A stretch of DNA of 64,000 nt from Chthoniobacter sp. (GTDB lineage: Bacteria; Verrucomicrobiota; Verrucomicrobiia; Chthoniobacterales; Chthoniobacteraceae), in contig JAIOPH010000018.1 in NCBI GenBank assembly GCA_021414005.1, positions 56,585-120,584 of the forward strand, read 5' to 3'. The notes under the pieces are model-generated. The model searched no databases and had not been told where the DNA came from. It was given only the letters and a program-made list of their open reading frames with translations. The stretch's first letter is position 1; each line of letters begins with the position of its first letter. Of this stretch, positions 15,895 through 25,309 are shown in pieces. Both the position numbers and the translations under genes were made by a program.

Positions 15895-18672
15895 TTAGAG
15901 CCACCGGCGGATAGCGTCGGCGAAGCGGTTGTAAAGGTAGCCGAGGATAAGCAGGACGGTACCGAGGATGAGGAAGCTGATGATGCGGTAGAGGGTTTCG
16001 AGTTGCCATACGTCGATGACAAAAATGCGCCCGACGGCGAGGGCGAGGATGACGAGGCCGCCGGTGCGGTAGAGGCGTTCGCGGAAAGCGAGGCCGGAGC
16101 CGAGAACGGCAAGGGCGAGCAGCGCCCAAGCGGCGGTGAGGGCGGGTGCCCAGCCGGAAGCCAGTGCGGTGCGTGTGACCCAGAGCCAAAGGCTGGCGAG
16201 CGCGGCGATGACGAGGGCGTCGCGCACGGTGGGAGGTGTGATGTCGCGACCCGCGAGGCGGCGTCCGAGACGGAGACTGCCGGGCAGGACGAGGATCGCC
16301 GCAAGATCCAGCCACGATGTGCCCGTGAAACGGAGCCAAAAAAAGGCGAGCGCGGCAGCGCCAAAGAGCGCGCCCGTGAAGGTGCGTTCGCGTTCGCGGA
16401 GCACAGCGCCGCCGAGAATATGGGCGGTCCCGAGCGCGGCGTAGAAGCTGGGAAGCCACGCATTTTCCACGAAGGAAAAGCCCCAGCAGGCGAGCAGCAG
16501 ATTGGCGGCGGCCCGGTAGAGGCGAACGATGTGGACGAGGGTGGTGTCGTCCGGCGCCCGGTTGGCCGGGAGCCGTGTGAGGAGGATGGCGATGACGGCG
16601 AGGTTCACGATAGGGGCGAGCAAGGCGTACGAGTCCGCAGGCGTGATGAGGCCGCGGAGGAACGCGAGCAGCGAGCAGGCGGTGAAGACTTGACCGATAA
16701 TGGCGATGGCCCGGGAGCGCGTGGCTGTGCCGTAAAGCAGCGAGCCGAGAGCGACGGCGGAGGTGATGAGCAGCCCGGCGGAGGACGACGGCGGAACGGT
16801 CCAGAGCCACCAGACGCCGATGCTGGCGGCCGTAGCGGCGGCGGCGAATTGCAGCGCTCTGGCGGCTTCCGGGGCGAGCCGGAGACGGCGCTGGTGCTGC
16901 CACCAGTGGCTGAGCGTGAGACTGATCGCGATCGGCAGCACTGTGTTCCACGCGGGGTAGAGAGCGAGGGGACGCGTGAGTAGGAGGCCGGTGCCGACGA
17001 GGAGGAAGGCCTGCCCCGGCAGAACTATTTCCGGGACCGGCACGACCCGCACCGACAGCGCAGCGAGCAGCGCCGTGGCGGCGAAAGCGGTCGGCTGCCA
17101 GACGGGTGGAACGGTTTTCCACAGGACCACGGCGGTGAGGAGCAGGCCAGGCGCGGCGAAGGCGAGGGCACGTCCGCTGAAGGGGAGCGCGGTAGGATCG
17201 GCTTGGCTGCGGCGCAGCCACCAGGCATCGAAAAACAAAATCAGGATCACGCTGCCGCCGAGGGCGAGCGTGTGCTCGGGTTGGCACTCAAAGGCGAAAA
17301 GCGCAAGACCGCTGGCGGCAAGTGCGGCGAGGACTGCGGCGATTTCACAGAGCGTGCGCTGCCGGGCGCGCGCAACGGTGAGCAGCACCGCGCTTTCCAC
17401 GGCGAAGACGGTGGCGAGTTGCGGGCCGCTGAATTTTGCGGCGCAGCCGAGCCCGAGCATGGCGAGACCCTGCGCGAGATAGGCTCCGTCGGTGGAGCGG
17501 TCCTCCGGGCGACGCCACGCGGCGAGCGCGGCGAGGCCGAGCAGCACCGCGCCGAAGCCCGCAGCGAAGAGCCAGAACGCGTCCGGTCGATGTGCGTTGA
17601 ACTGCTGTGCGGCGTAGATGAAGAGCGCGCCGTTGTTGGCGGTGAGAAAGGCGGTGCGCTGGAGCAGCGGAAAGGCGTCACGATGACTGAGAAAAACGGC
17701 GGCAGTGAAGAGCAGCCAGTAGCCGGCGAGAAAGGCGAGCGCGAGACCGAACGTGCCGCTCCCGCTTTCACCGGTGGAGACCAAAGCGTGGAAGCGCCAG
17801 AAGCCGAAGCTGGCATAGGTCGCGGCGAGGCTGGCGAAGGAGATCGCGACCCAACGATGGCGCACCAGGAAGACGACGGCGACGGCGGTGAGGAGGAGAT
17901 TCGAGAAGAGGGAGAAGCTGCCGATGGGATTGATGGCGGCGGTGTAGTAGCTGAGGAGTACCGCGCCGATGGCGAGCGGTTCGGAGTGGCGGCGCTCGGC
18001 GAACCAAAGAAATCCGCCCGCCAGCAGGAGCAGCAGCGCGCCGCCGAGTAGCGCGCTCTCGATCACGCGCAGTGAGGCGACGAAGTGGGCGGCGTAGGCG
18101 GTGTAGTAGAAGGTGGCCGCGCCGCCGGCGAGAAGCACGCGGGCGTAGTTGCGCATGGTTTCGCGGGTGCGCTCCAGCCACGCGCCCGCGCCGGTCAGCG
18201 CGCCGCCGCCGAGGGCGAGGAGTGCGAGTTTTCCCCACGGGCCGAGGAGCGGGACGATGTGGTGGTAGGCGTAGTTGCCGAGAAAAACGAAGCCGGTGAG
18301 CAGGATGACGATGCCGATGCGCACGAGCCAGTAGGTGCCGAGGGTGAGTTCGATGGAGTCGCGCTTGGTCGGCGCGGGATCGGGTTTCGTTGGCTGCCGT
18401 CCGGGTATTTCGGCGATGGGCGCGGGCTTCTCCGCGGCGGGTTTCGGGATGGGTGGCGGGACTTCGCGTTGCAGGTGGGGAGCAGGGACGGTTCGCGGTG
18501 TCGCCGGCACAGTGGACGGCATGGCGATCGGCTCGGCGGGTTCCGGTGGGGAAACGCCGGCGAGCCTCTTGCCGAGGGCGTCGATGCGGCGGTCGAGGTC
18601 GGCGACGGCGCTGCGGAGGCGGAGCTGATTTTGGACGATGTGGTCGAATTCCGATTGGTCGGATGGGTTCAT
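15895..18672 (-). CDS. DUF2339 family large polytopic membrane protein
   Basis: This 925-residue protein starts with about 50 residues of predicted coiled coil (SEFDHIVQNQLRLRSAVADLDRRIDALGKRL). A Pro-rich stretch follows, then a long membrane domain with roughly 25 hydrophobic helices from about residue 115 onward (YWLVRIGIVILLTGFVFLGNYAY). The pattern and the first helix match DUF2339, a family of predicted membrane proteins of unknown function, often near envelope or polysaccharide genes. A start two codons upstream (18678) is also in frame. The neighbours give no clear role. Nothing enzymatic is visible. Confidence 0.78.
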   Translation of the reverse strand: MNPSDQSEFDHIVQNQLRLRSAVADLDRRIDALGKRLAGVSPPEPAEPIAMPSTVPATPRTVPAPHLQREVPPPIPKPAAEKPAPIAEIPGRQPTKPDPAPTKRDSIELTLGTYWLVRIGIVILLTGFVFLGNYAYHHIVPLLGPWGKLALLALGGGALTGAGAWLERTRETMRNYARVLLAGGAATFYYTAYAAHFVASLRVIESALLGGALLLLLAGGFLWFAERRHSEPLAIGAVLLSYYTAAINPIGSFSLFSNLLLTAVAVVFLVRHRWVAISFASLAATYASFGFWRFHALVSTGESGSGTFGLALAFLAGYWLLFTAAVFLSHRDAFPLLQRTAFLTANNGALFIYAAQQFNAHRPDAFWLFAAGFGAVLLGLAALAAWRRPEDRSTDGAYLAQGLAMLGLGCAAKFSGPQLATVFAVESAVLLTVARARQRTLCEIAAVLAALAASGLALFAFECQPEHTLALGGSVILILFFDAWWLRRSQADPTALPFSGRALAFAAPGLLLTAVVLWKTVPPVWQPTAFAATALLAALSVRVVPVPEIVLPGQAFLLVGTGLLLTRPLALYPAWNTVLPIAISLTLSHWWQHQRRLRLAPEAARALQFAAAATAASIGVWWLWTVPPSSSAGLLITSAVALGSLLYGTATRSRAIAIIGQVFTACSLLAFLRGLITPADSYALLAPIVNLAVIAILLTRLPANRAPDDTTLVHIVRLYRAAANLLLACWGFSFVENAWLPSFYAALGTAHILGGAVLRERERTFTGALFGAAALAFFWLRFTGTSWLDLAAILVLPGSLRLGRRLAGRDITPPTVRDALVIAALASLWLWVTRTALASGWAPALTAAWALLALAVLGSGLAFRERLYRTGGLVILALAVGRIFVIDVWQLETLYRIISFLILGTVLLILGYLYNRFADAIRRWL

Positions 18673-18764
18673 GGACAACCCATGACGTTGCCTAGACGGC
18701 CGCTCAAAGTGATTTAACCAACGGCAACATTGATTTTGTAAATGGCGGACTGCAGCCTGCGGAG

Positions 18765-19649
18765 GTGATCAACATTCATCATCTCGAGCTTTTCTATTAT
18801 GCGGCGCGGGCGGGCGGGATCACGGCGGCGCTGCGGCTGATTCCATATGGCATACAGCAGCCGGCGGTGAGCGCGCAGATCGGGCGGCTGGAGGAATCGC
18901 TGGGCGTGAAGCTGTTTCATCGGCGGCCCTTTTCGCTGACCCCGGCGGGGCGCGAGGTCTATGAACAGGTGGCGCCATTTTTTTCGAACCTGAGCCAGCT
19001 CGCGCGGCGCGTGCGGCAGGATGCACAGCAGCGGCTGCGTCTGGCGGCGAGCGCAAGCGCGCTGCGCGAGGAAATGCCGGAGCTGCTGCAGCGGCTCGAC
19101 CGGGCGACGCCGGGGCTGGAGGTGACGTTGCGCGAGGCGACGCAACCGGTGGCGGAGCGGATGCTGCTGGCGCACGAGATCGATTTGGCGGTGGTGCTGC
19201 TGGAGTCGAAGCCGGCGGCCGGGGTGCGCGCGGAGCCGCTGCTGCGTCTGCCGCTGGTGCTGCTCGTGGCGGTAGACTCGCCATTTCGCACCGCGGCGGA
19301 GGTGCTGCGCGTGGCGGTGCGCGATGAACTACCGCTGGTCTCGCTCGCGCGGAGCGAGCACTTGGCGCAGGTCTTTCAGCGCGAACTGGCGTCGCGAAAA
19401 ATCGTGTGGAAGACGCGCATCGAGGCGAGCGGCACCGACCTGATCGAGGCCTACGTGGGGCACGGTTTCGGCGTGGGCGTGGCGCTGGAAGTGCCAGGGC
19501 GGGTGCCGGCGGCGAAGGTGCGCGCTTTGCGGCTGCGCGGGTTTCCACTGGTGGTCTTTGGCGCGCTGTGGAGCGGGCGGCTGCCGGCACCGGCCTCCGC
19601 CTTTCTCGACCTCGCGCGCGAACGGGCACGGGCGCTGGCCGGCGGTTAA
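18765..19649 (+). CDS. LysR-type transcriptional regulator
   Basis: This 294-residue regulator has an N-terminal winged helix-turn-helix at about residues 1-60 (INIHHLELFYYAARAGGITAAL ... QQPAVSAQIGRLEESLGVKLFHRRPFSLTPAG) and a LysR substrate-binding domain. The recognition helix carries the unusual phrase IPYGIQQPAVS, seen in a verrucomicrobial subgroup. The start is GTG at 18765 within GGAGGTG. It is divergent from the DUF2339 gene, and a self-regulated divergent promoter in the 90-base gap is plausible. The aroB gene follows 42 bases later on the same strand. The inducer cannot be inferred. Confidence 0.87.
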   Translation: MINIHHLELFYYAARAGGITAALRLIPYGIQQPAVSAQIGRLEESLGVKLFHRRPFSLTPAGREVYEQVAPFFSNLSQLARRVRQDAQQRLRLAASASALREEMPELLQRLDRATPGLEVTLREATQPVAERMLLAHEIDLAVVLLESKPAAGVRAEPLLRLPLVLLVAVDSPFRTAAEVLRVAVRDELPLVSLARSEHLAQVFQRELASRKIVWKTRIEASGTDLIEAYVGHGFGVGVALEVPGRVPAAKVRALRLRGFPLVVFGALWSGRLPAPASAFLDLARERARALAGG

Positions 19650-19691
19650 AAGCTGGCGTCGCGCGGGGCGGTGCGGAAGGATTTCCGCCTT

Positions 19692-20804
19692 ATGCAAAGC
19701 GCGCGCATCAATGTCGAACTCGGTTCCCGCAGTTATCCGGTGGTCATCGGCACGGAGCTGCTCGGTGGGGTAGGGGAGATTTTGCGCGACCAAGGGCTGG
19801 GGCAGACGAACGCCTTGGTGCTCACGAACCCGCAGGTCGGCGCGCTGTATTTTTCCGCGCTGGAGCAGGCGCTCGCGGCGGTGGGTTTCACGCGGGTGGT
19901 GCGGCACGAGATTCCGGCGAGTGAGGAGGGGAAAAACTGGGACGAGTTCACGGGCGCATGCGCGGCGCTGCTGGCGAATTTTCCGGACACCGGTGCGGTG
20001 CCGCTGGTCATCCTGCTCGGCGGCGGGGTGGTGGGCGATCTGGGCGGATTCGCGGCGGCGGTGTTCCGGCGCGGGGTGCCTTTTGTGCAGATGCCGACGA
20101 CGCTGCTCGCGGCGGTGGATTCGAGTGTGGGGGGGAAGGTGGCGGTAAATTTTGGCGGGGTGAAAAACATCATGGGCGTGTTCAATCAGCCGCGGCTGGT
20201 GGTGTGCGATCTGGCGCTGCTACGGACGCTCGACGCGCGCGAGGTGCGGAGCGGTGCAAGCGAGGTGATCAAGTACGGCGCGGTGTGCTCGGCAGCGCTT
20301 TTCCAGCAACTCGAGGAAGGTGGGCTGGAGCGACTGCTGGCCCTGGAGCCGGACGAGCTGACGGACATCGTGGCGCATTGCGTGCGGCTTAAGGCCGAGG
20401 TGGTGGAGCGGGATGAGTTCGACAAAAAGGGCATCCGCAACGTGCTGAACTTTGGCCACACCATCGGGCACGCGCTGGAGCTTTCGGCGGACTACGCGCT
20501 GACGCACGGCGAGGCGATTGCCATCGGGATGATCGCCGCCACGCACCTCGCACAGGCGCTGGGGAAATGTCCGGCGGGATTTGCCGTTCGGCTGCGCGAT
20601 CTGATCGTGCGGGCCGGGCTGCCGGTGAGTTTCGCGGAAACGCCGGGACTTTTCGATCGGGTCATCCGGGCGATGCAGATGGACAAGAAATTCCGCGACG
20701 GAAAAAACGTCTTCGTGCTGCCGACCGGGGCGGGGCAGTGGGAGCAGGCGGAGAATGTGCCGTGGGAGCTGGTCCACGAAGCGGTGAAGGCAGTGCTGGG
20801 GTAG
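19692..20804 (+). CDS. aroB: 3-dehydroquinate synthase
   Basis: This 370-residue enzyme cyclises DAHP to 3-dehydroquinate in the shikimate pathway, using NAD+ and a divalent metal. The diagnostic block LGGGVVGDLGGFAAAVFRRG, PTTLLAAVDSSVGGKVAVNF and KNIMGVFNQP is complete. Metal ligands are in the GASEVIKYG (Glu), NFGHTIGHALE (His) and LTHGEAIAIGM (His) segments. ATG 19692 is chosen because it fits the family's usual N-terminus and has GGAAGG upstream; GTG 19671 would add seven residues. A hairpin with a short T-run at 20815-20841 follows the stop. Confidence 0.95.
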   Translation: MQSARINVELGSRSYPVVIGTELLGGVGEILRDQGLGQTNALVLTNPQVGALYFSALEQALAAVGFTRVVRHEIPASEEGKNWDEFTGACAALLANFPDTGAVPLVILLGGGVVGDLGGFAAAVFRRGVPFVQMPTTLLAAVDSSVGGKVAVNFGGVKNIMGVFNQPRLVVCDLALLRTLDAREVRSGASEVIKYGAVCSAALFQQLEEGGLERLLALEPDELTDIVAHCVRLKAEVVERDEFDKKGIRNVLNFGHTIGHALELSADYALTHGEAIAIGMIAATHLAQALGKCPAGFAVRLRDLIVRAGLPVSFAETPGLFDRVIRAMQMDKKFRDGKNVFVLPTGAGQWEQAENVPWELVHEAVKAVLG

Positions 20805-20814
20805 CGCGGCACGC

Positions 20815-20841
20815 GGCCCCGGTTGGCACGCGGGGCCTTTT
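20815..20841 (+). terminator. Rho-independent-like terminator of aroB
   Basis: A 7-bp perfect GC stem (GGCCCCG / CGGGGCC) with a 9-base loop is followed by TTTT. It sits between the converging aroB and secDF genes. The T-run suits only the plus strand. The last Ts overlap the secDF stop codon. Confidence 0.55.
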
Positions 20842-23224
20842 ACGCCACCGCCGGGGTCTCGGCTTTCTTGACCTCGGTGCGGAGGTCGCCGCCCTTGTGG
20901 CCGCTCCACCAGAGGACGATGGGCGAGGCGATGAAGATGGACGAGTAGGTGCCGACGACCACACCAATGAGGATCGCGAAGGCGAAATCGTGCAGCACCG
21001 GGCCGCCGAAGAAGTAGAGCGCGGCGACGGAGAGCAGGGTGCAGCCGGAGACGAGCAGGGTCCGCGAGAGCGTCTCGTTGATGGAGGCGTTCATAATGGC
21101 TTGCACGGAGCCTTTTCGCCCGCTGTGCAGACCTTCGCGGATGCGGTCATAAACGACGATGGTGTCGTTGATGGAGTAGCCGGCGATGGTCAGGATCGCG
21201 CCGACCATGATGAGCGTCAGCTCGTGTCCGAAGATGGAGAAAAGGCCGACGGTGATGACGACATCGTGGAGCAGCGCGACGATGGCGCCGACAGCGAAGC
21301 TCATTTCGAAGCGGATCGTGACGTAGATGAAAATGCCGAGTGCGCCGAGGCCGAGCGCCCAGAGAGAGGAATTCACCAACTGGCCGCTGACCAATTCCCC
21401 GACCCGGTCCTTGGCAGCTTCCTTAAAGCCGGCATCGGGCAGCGCTTTGAAAAGGATGGCTTCGATTTTATCGGCGGTGTCGATAGGGCTCCGAATGCTG
21501 AGGTAGTTTTTGTTCGCGGTGGCATCGCTCTCCTTTTGCAGGGAGATGTCCGGCAGGTTGAGCGGGGCCAGTTTCACGCGGACATCGGCCAGATCGACCG
21601 GACCGGTGTGTTCGAGCATGAGGAAGTCGCCGCCTTTGAAATCAATGCCGAGATTTTTCGGATACTGGAGGGCAAAGCCGCCGATGCCGATGACGGCGAC
21701 GGCCAGTGAAATGCTGATCCAGAGGACGCGCTTGCCCATGAAGTTAATGCCCTCGCCGGAGATGAGGTGGAGCATGGAAATGCGCTTGATGAGGTTGAAC
21801 TCCAAGGCCCAGGAGAAAATCATGCGCGTCACGACCATGGCGGAAAAGACCGAGGCGATGATGCCAAGGATGAGGGTGACGGCGAAGCCTTTGACCGGGC
21901 CGCTGGCCTGCCAGAAAAGGATGCCGGCGGTGATGAGGGTGGTGGCGTTGGCGTCGAAGATGACGGTGAAGGCCTTGTCGTAGGCCGAGCAGATGGCGAC
22001 GGGGAGACTTTTGCCGGCCTCCATTTCCTCGCGGAGGCGCTCGTAGATGAGGACGTTGGCATCCACGGCGAGGCCGATGGTGAGGATGATGCCGGCGATG
22101 CCGGGGAGCGTGAGGACGAAGCCGAACATGGCCATGCAGCCGAAGAGGACGACGATATTCACGATGAGCCCGACCACGGCGACGAGCCCGGCGAAGCGGT
22201 AGTAGATGACGACGAAAAGGAGGACCAAAACGAGGCCGCCGATGCCGGCGTTGACGCCGCTCATGATGGCGTCCTTGCCGAGGGTGGAGGAGGCGCTGCG
22301 CTCGCTCTCGATCACGACGGGGGTTTGCAGCGGATTTTCCAGCGCGCTGGCGAGGGCGCGGGCTTCGCTTTCACCCATATTGCCGCCACTGATTTGGGCG
22401 CTGCCGCCATAGATCGCACCCTTTTCCACGCCGGGCGCGGACTGCACTTTGCCATCGAGCACGACGGCCATCCGCGATTGTTCCTCGAAGACCTGCTTGG
22501 TGAGCGTCCCAAAGAGTTCGCCGCCCACCTTGTCGAAGTTCATGTGAACGCCCCATCCCTGGGCGTCGAAGTAAGCCCCGGCGGACGTGATGTGCTCGCC
22601 GCCCAAGTCGGCTTTGCGTTTCATCAGCAGTTTGCTCGTCGAGGTTTTGTCGCCGCGGGTCGTTTCGTAAGTCACGATGTCGTAACCCACGGGTGGAGCG
22701 GCCGTGCCGGCTTCGATCTGGCCGACCAGCTCATTGCTTTGCCGATGGACGAGGTGGAATTCCAGCTTCGCGACCTGCTTGAGCTGGTTGCGCGCTTCCG
22801 CGATCTTGTTCACGTCGATGCCGGGAATCTGCACCATGATGCGGTCCTTCCCCTGCGGAGTGATGATCGGCTCGCTCACGCCCATGCCGTCCACGCGTTT
22901 GCGAATGGCCTCCATGGCCTGCTCGACCATCGGCTTGGTGATCTGCTTTCCGGTGGAGGGATCCACCGTGAGCTGGATCAGAAAGGTCGTGCCGCCCTGC
23001 AAATCAATGCCGAGATGGATTTTGCCCGGCTTGCCGATGAGCTTGCCGGTGTCGTCGCGCTTGTCGAAAGGCGGATACGCCATGTAGAGGCAGAGCGCGG
23101 CGATGAGCACGGTGAGCAGGGTGCCGAGGACGCGTTTGGCGCGTTCGCTGTCGGTGAAAAAATACCAGCCGAAGAGCACCAGCAGCAGCAGGCCGTAGCA
23201 GAATGTGGCGACGTTTGTGTCCAT
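20840..23224 (-). CDS. secDF: Protein translocase SecD-SecF fusion
   Basis: This 794-residue inner membrane protein drives late protein translocation with the proton motive force. The N-terminal half is SecD: a first helix, the P1 periplasmic domain with GIDLQGGTTFLIQL and VDGMGVSEPIITPQGKDRIMVQIPG, then six helices including GLAVDANVLIYERLREE. The C-terminal half is SecF (NLGIDFKGGDFLMLE; AGYSINDTIVVYDRIRE; SISLAVAVIGIGGFAL). Both halves carry the conserved essential Asp/Arg helices. Fusion into one chain is known in several phyla, including PVC bacteria. The gene is 39 bases downstream of yajC, the usual partner. Confidence 0.94.
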   Translation of the reverse strand: MDTNVATFCYGLLLLVLFGWYFFTDSERAKRVLGTLLTVLIAALCLYMAYPPFDKRDDTGKLIGKPGKIHLGIDLQGGTTFLIQLTVDPSTGKQITKPMVEQAMEAIRKRVDGMGVSEPIITPQGKDRIMVQIPGIDVNKIAEARNQLKQVAKLEFHLVHRQSNELVGQIEAGTAAPPVGYDIVTYETTRGDKTSTSKLLMKRKADLGGEHITSAGAYFDAQGWGVHMNFDKVGGELFGTLTKQVFEEQSRMAVVLDGKVQSAPGVEKGAIYGGSAQISGGNMGESEARALASALENPLQTPVVIESERSASSTLGKDAIMSGVNAGIGGLVLVLLFVVIYYRFAGLVAVVGLIVNIVVLFGCMAMFGFVLTLPGIAGIILTIGLAVDANVLIYERLREEMEAGKSLPVAICSAYDKAFTVIFDANATTLITAGILFWQASGPVKGFAVTLILGIIASVFSAMVVTRMIFSWALEFNLIKRISMLHLISGEGINFMGKRVLWISISLAVAVIGIGGFALQYPKNLGIDFKGGDFLMLEHTGPVDLADVRVKLAPLNLPDISLQKESDATANKNYLSIRSPIDTADKIEAILFKALPDAGFKEAAKDRVGELVSGQLVNSSLWALGLGALGIFIYVTIRFEMSFAVGAIVALLHDVVITVGLFSIFGHELTLIMVGAILTIAGYSINDTIVVYDRIREGLHSGRKGSVQAIMNASINETLSRTLLVSGCTLLSVAALYFFGGPVLHDFAFAILIGVVVGTYSSIFIASPIVLWWSGHKGGDLRTEVKKAETPAVA

Positions 23225-23263
23225 GAGTCGGGGTCTTTAAAGAGGTGAGGAAAACCGGGTGGC

Positions 23264-23593
23264 TCAGGCGGCCGGCGCGGGGTCTTTCACGACGTGGGCG
23301 ATGGCGTCCTTGTTGATCTCGATTTTCACGTTGTCCGCCACTTTAAGCAGGAGCGTGGTGCCTTCCTTGACGTTGGCGATGATGCCGTGGATGCCGCCGG
23401 TGGTGACGACTTTGTCGCCCGTCTTGAGTGCGGAGACGAGCGCCTTAAGTTCGTTTTGGCGCTTGCTCTGCGGGCGGATGATGAGGAAGTAAAAGATCAC
23501 GCCCATGCAGATGAGCGGGATGGTCATGCCGGTTAGCGGATTCTGTGCGGGAGCCGGTGCTTGGGCGAGCGAGAGGAAAAGGGCGAGATTCAT
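23264..23593 (-). CDS. yajC: Preprotein translocase accessory subunit YajC
   Basis: This 109-residue protein has one membrane helix (IPLICMGVIFYFLIIRPQSKRQNELKALVSALKTGDKVVTTGGIHGII) and the small YajC beta domain. YajC associates with SecDF in the inner membrane. ATG 23593 is chosen; an in-frame upstream extension to 23698 has no family match. It heads the yajC-secDF transcript. Confidence 0.93.
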   Translation of the reverse strand: MNLALFLSLAQAPAPAQNPLTGMTIPLICMGVIFYFLIIRPQSKRQNELKALVSALKTGDKVVTTGGIHGIIANVKEGTTLLLKVADNVKIEINKDAIAHVVKDPAPAA

Positions 23594-23822
23594 ATGGAAT
23601 AGGAGCGCCGTGCCCGCCGCAGATGGAAGCAGCCGGAAAACGGGGAGCGAGAGACTATGCAGGGGCTTTCCCTTGGCAAACGAATTTCCTGCCGCCACTG
23701 CGCGGCACGGCGGCTGCGGCAGAGCAGGGCGCGCCGGGGAGTCCGTCCCTTGCGCGGGGCGTGTTCCTCACTATCCTGCCGGGGCCTTTCGGTGGGATTG
23801 GGGAAACTGCCCGCCGTCTCGT

Positions 23823-24812
23823 ATGAAAAAACTCATCGCCATTTCGCCTTCCGGCCAGATGGCCCGCTTTGCGGGTCCGGTCGCGGCTTTGCTCGCGGTC
23901 TGCGCGCCGTCGGGACAGGCGGCGAGCGGGACGTGGCTCGGCGGATCAAGCGCGCAGTGGACCAATCCCGCCAACTGGAGCGCCGCCAGCGTCCCCGGGG
24001 CCGGCGAGACGGCCACTTTCAACAGTGCCGGCAATGGCAACACCGCGCTCTTTTTCTCCGGATCGGCAACAGTGGGTGCCGTCATTTTCGACACCGCGAG
24101 CGTGGCCAGCTATGGCATCTATGACGGCATCGGCGGCCTAAGCACGCTCGCTCTTGGCCCTGCGGGGACGATCACCATGAGCGCCAGCGTCGCTGCCCCG
24201 CAGGAGATCGCGACCAATCTCACCCTCGGCACCGCCAGCGGCTCGGACACCTTCACCTTTACCAATGCCAGCATTGTGTCCGGAGCCACGCTCTTTTTCT
24301 CGGGCACCATCGGCACCGGCGCGAATACCGGTCTGAAAACTCTGGCCGTGGCGGGTGCCGGGACCACGGAAATCATGCGCGGCATCACTAATGGCGCTGG
24401 CAGCGTGGCGGTGGCAAAAAGCGGAACGGGCACGCTGAATTTCGCGCCGGGCAGCGTGCTCGGCTTCAATCAGCTCACGGCCAGCGACGGGACGGTCAAT
24501 GTGAATGCCGCCCTTGGCGCCGGAGCCGGCACAGCCGCTGTGTCGGTGACCAATACGCTTGGCGGCGCGCCCACCACCGTGAAATTTGGTTATGTGAGCC
24601 AGCAGTTGAGTTCACTCACCATCGGCGCGGGCGCGAAGGTGGTTTTCACCAGTAGTGTGGCGTCCTTCGCTGACGTCGGGGAGGGGAAGGCGGGGAGTTT
24701 GACTGCGTCCAGCGTGGTCCCGGAACCGGGAAGTATTGGGCTGCTGTTGCTAGGCGGGCTCGGACTGCTCCAGTGCCGCTATCGCCATTCTGGAAACTGG
24801 TTAGGAAAGTAG
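23823..24812 (+). CDS. Short PEP-CTERM protein with beta-strand-repeat passenger
   Basis: This 329-residue exported protein starts at ATG 23823 (KKLIAISPSGQMARFAGPVAALLAVCAPSGQAAS). It has a TWLGGSSAQWTNPANWSAASVP N-terminal motif that is common in autotransporter-associated beta-strand-repeat proteins, and Gly/Thr/Ala/Ser-rich repeated strands. The C-terminus has a PEP-CTERM sorting signal: VVPEPGS, a hydrophobic run (IGLLLLGGLGLL) and basic residues (CRYRHSGNWLGK). The basic end is less arginine-dense than in its two relatives, so sorting may be weaker. PEP-CTERM proteins are recognised by exosortase; no exosortase is in this window. It is probably a cell-surface or matrix protein. Confidence 0.8.
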   Translation: MKKLIAISPSGQMARFAGPVAALLAVCAPSGQAASGTWLGGSSAQWTNPANWSAASVPGAGETATFNSAGNGNTALFFSGSATVGAVIFDTASVASYGIYDGIGGLSTLALGPAGTITMSASVAAPQEIATNLTLGTASGSDTFTFTNASIVSGATLFFSGTIGTGANTGLKTLAVAGAGTTEIMRGITNGAGSVAVAKSGTGTLNFAPGSVLGFNQLTASDGTVNVNAALGAGAGTAAVSVTNTLGGAPTTVKFGYVSQQLSSLTIGAGAKVVFTSSVASFADVGEGKAGSLTASSVVPEPGSIGLLLLGGLGLLQCRYRHSGNWLGK

Positions 24813-25309
24813 GTGCCGCCATCCACGGGGCTTCCAGTTGATGCTCGCGATCACGCTTTTTCCACCGGCCCGAGAGTGCCGCCGGGCACAAACTTCGCTA
24901 AAAAATCTGTCTGCTTATATCGGTTTTTTGACGGCTCACGGCAATCGCCCACTGCACCACCCGCCGAATCACCGGCAGGCCATGCCAGCGGATGTGCGCG
25001 ACCGTCGGCCGGCACCAGTGCAATGCGGCGTCGAAGTCCGTGCAGACGAGCGAGCCTTGGGCCGGCACGCGCTGCTGTCGCTCGAGCACATGCCTGAGGT
25101 TTGCTCGACGAGAGATAGGCGGCGGAGAGGCATGGCGAGCGGCGGCTGAATGGGTGAAAAACGCGGCATTTGCAAACAATATTACTTTACTTATGCTCAG
25201 GTGGTTCGACACTGAGCCCGGATTTAGACTGCCCCCCCGTAGTTTTTGGATAAACAGCGGTCATCTAATCCACTGCAGCAACAACATGCCATCGCCCCGT
25301 TTCACGATC
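24813..25309. other. Long intergenic region upstream of the second adhesin
   Basis: No convincing gene is seen. A minus-strand open frame (24898-25212) has a stretch (CTDFDAALHWCRPTVAHIR, then WHGLPVIRRVVQWAI) that reads like part of a real protein, possibly a decayed mobile-element gene, but it has no recognisable full domain. Nearer the adhesin start are a TTGCAAACAATATT motif (25170-25183) and a run of seven C (25233-25239). The adhesin promoter is likely here. Confidence 0.4.
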
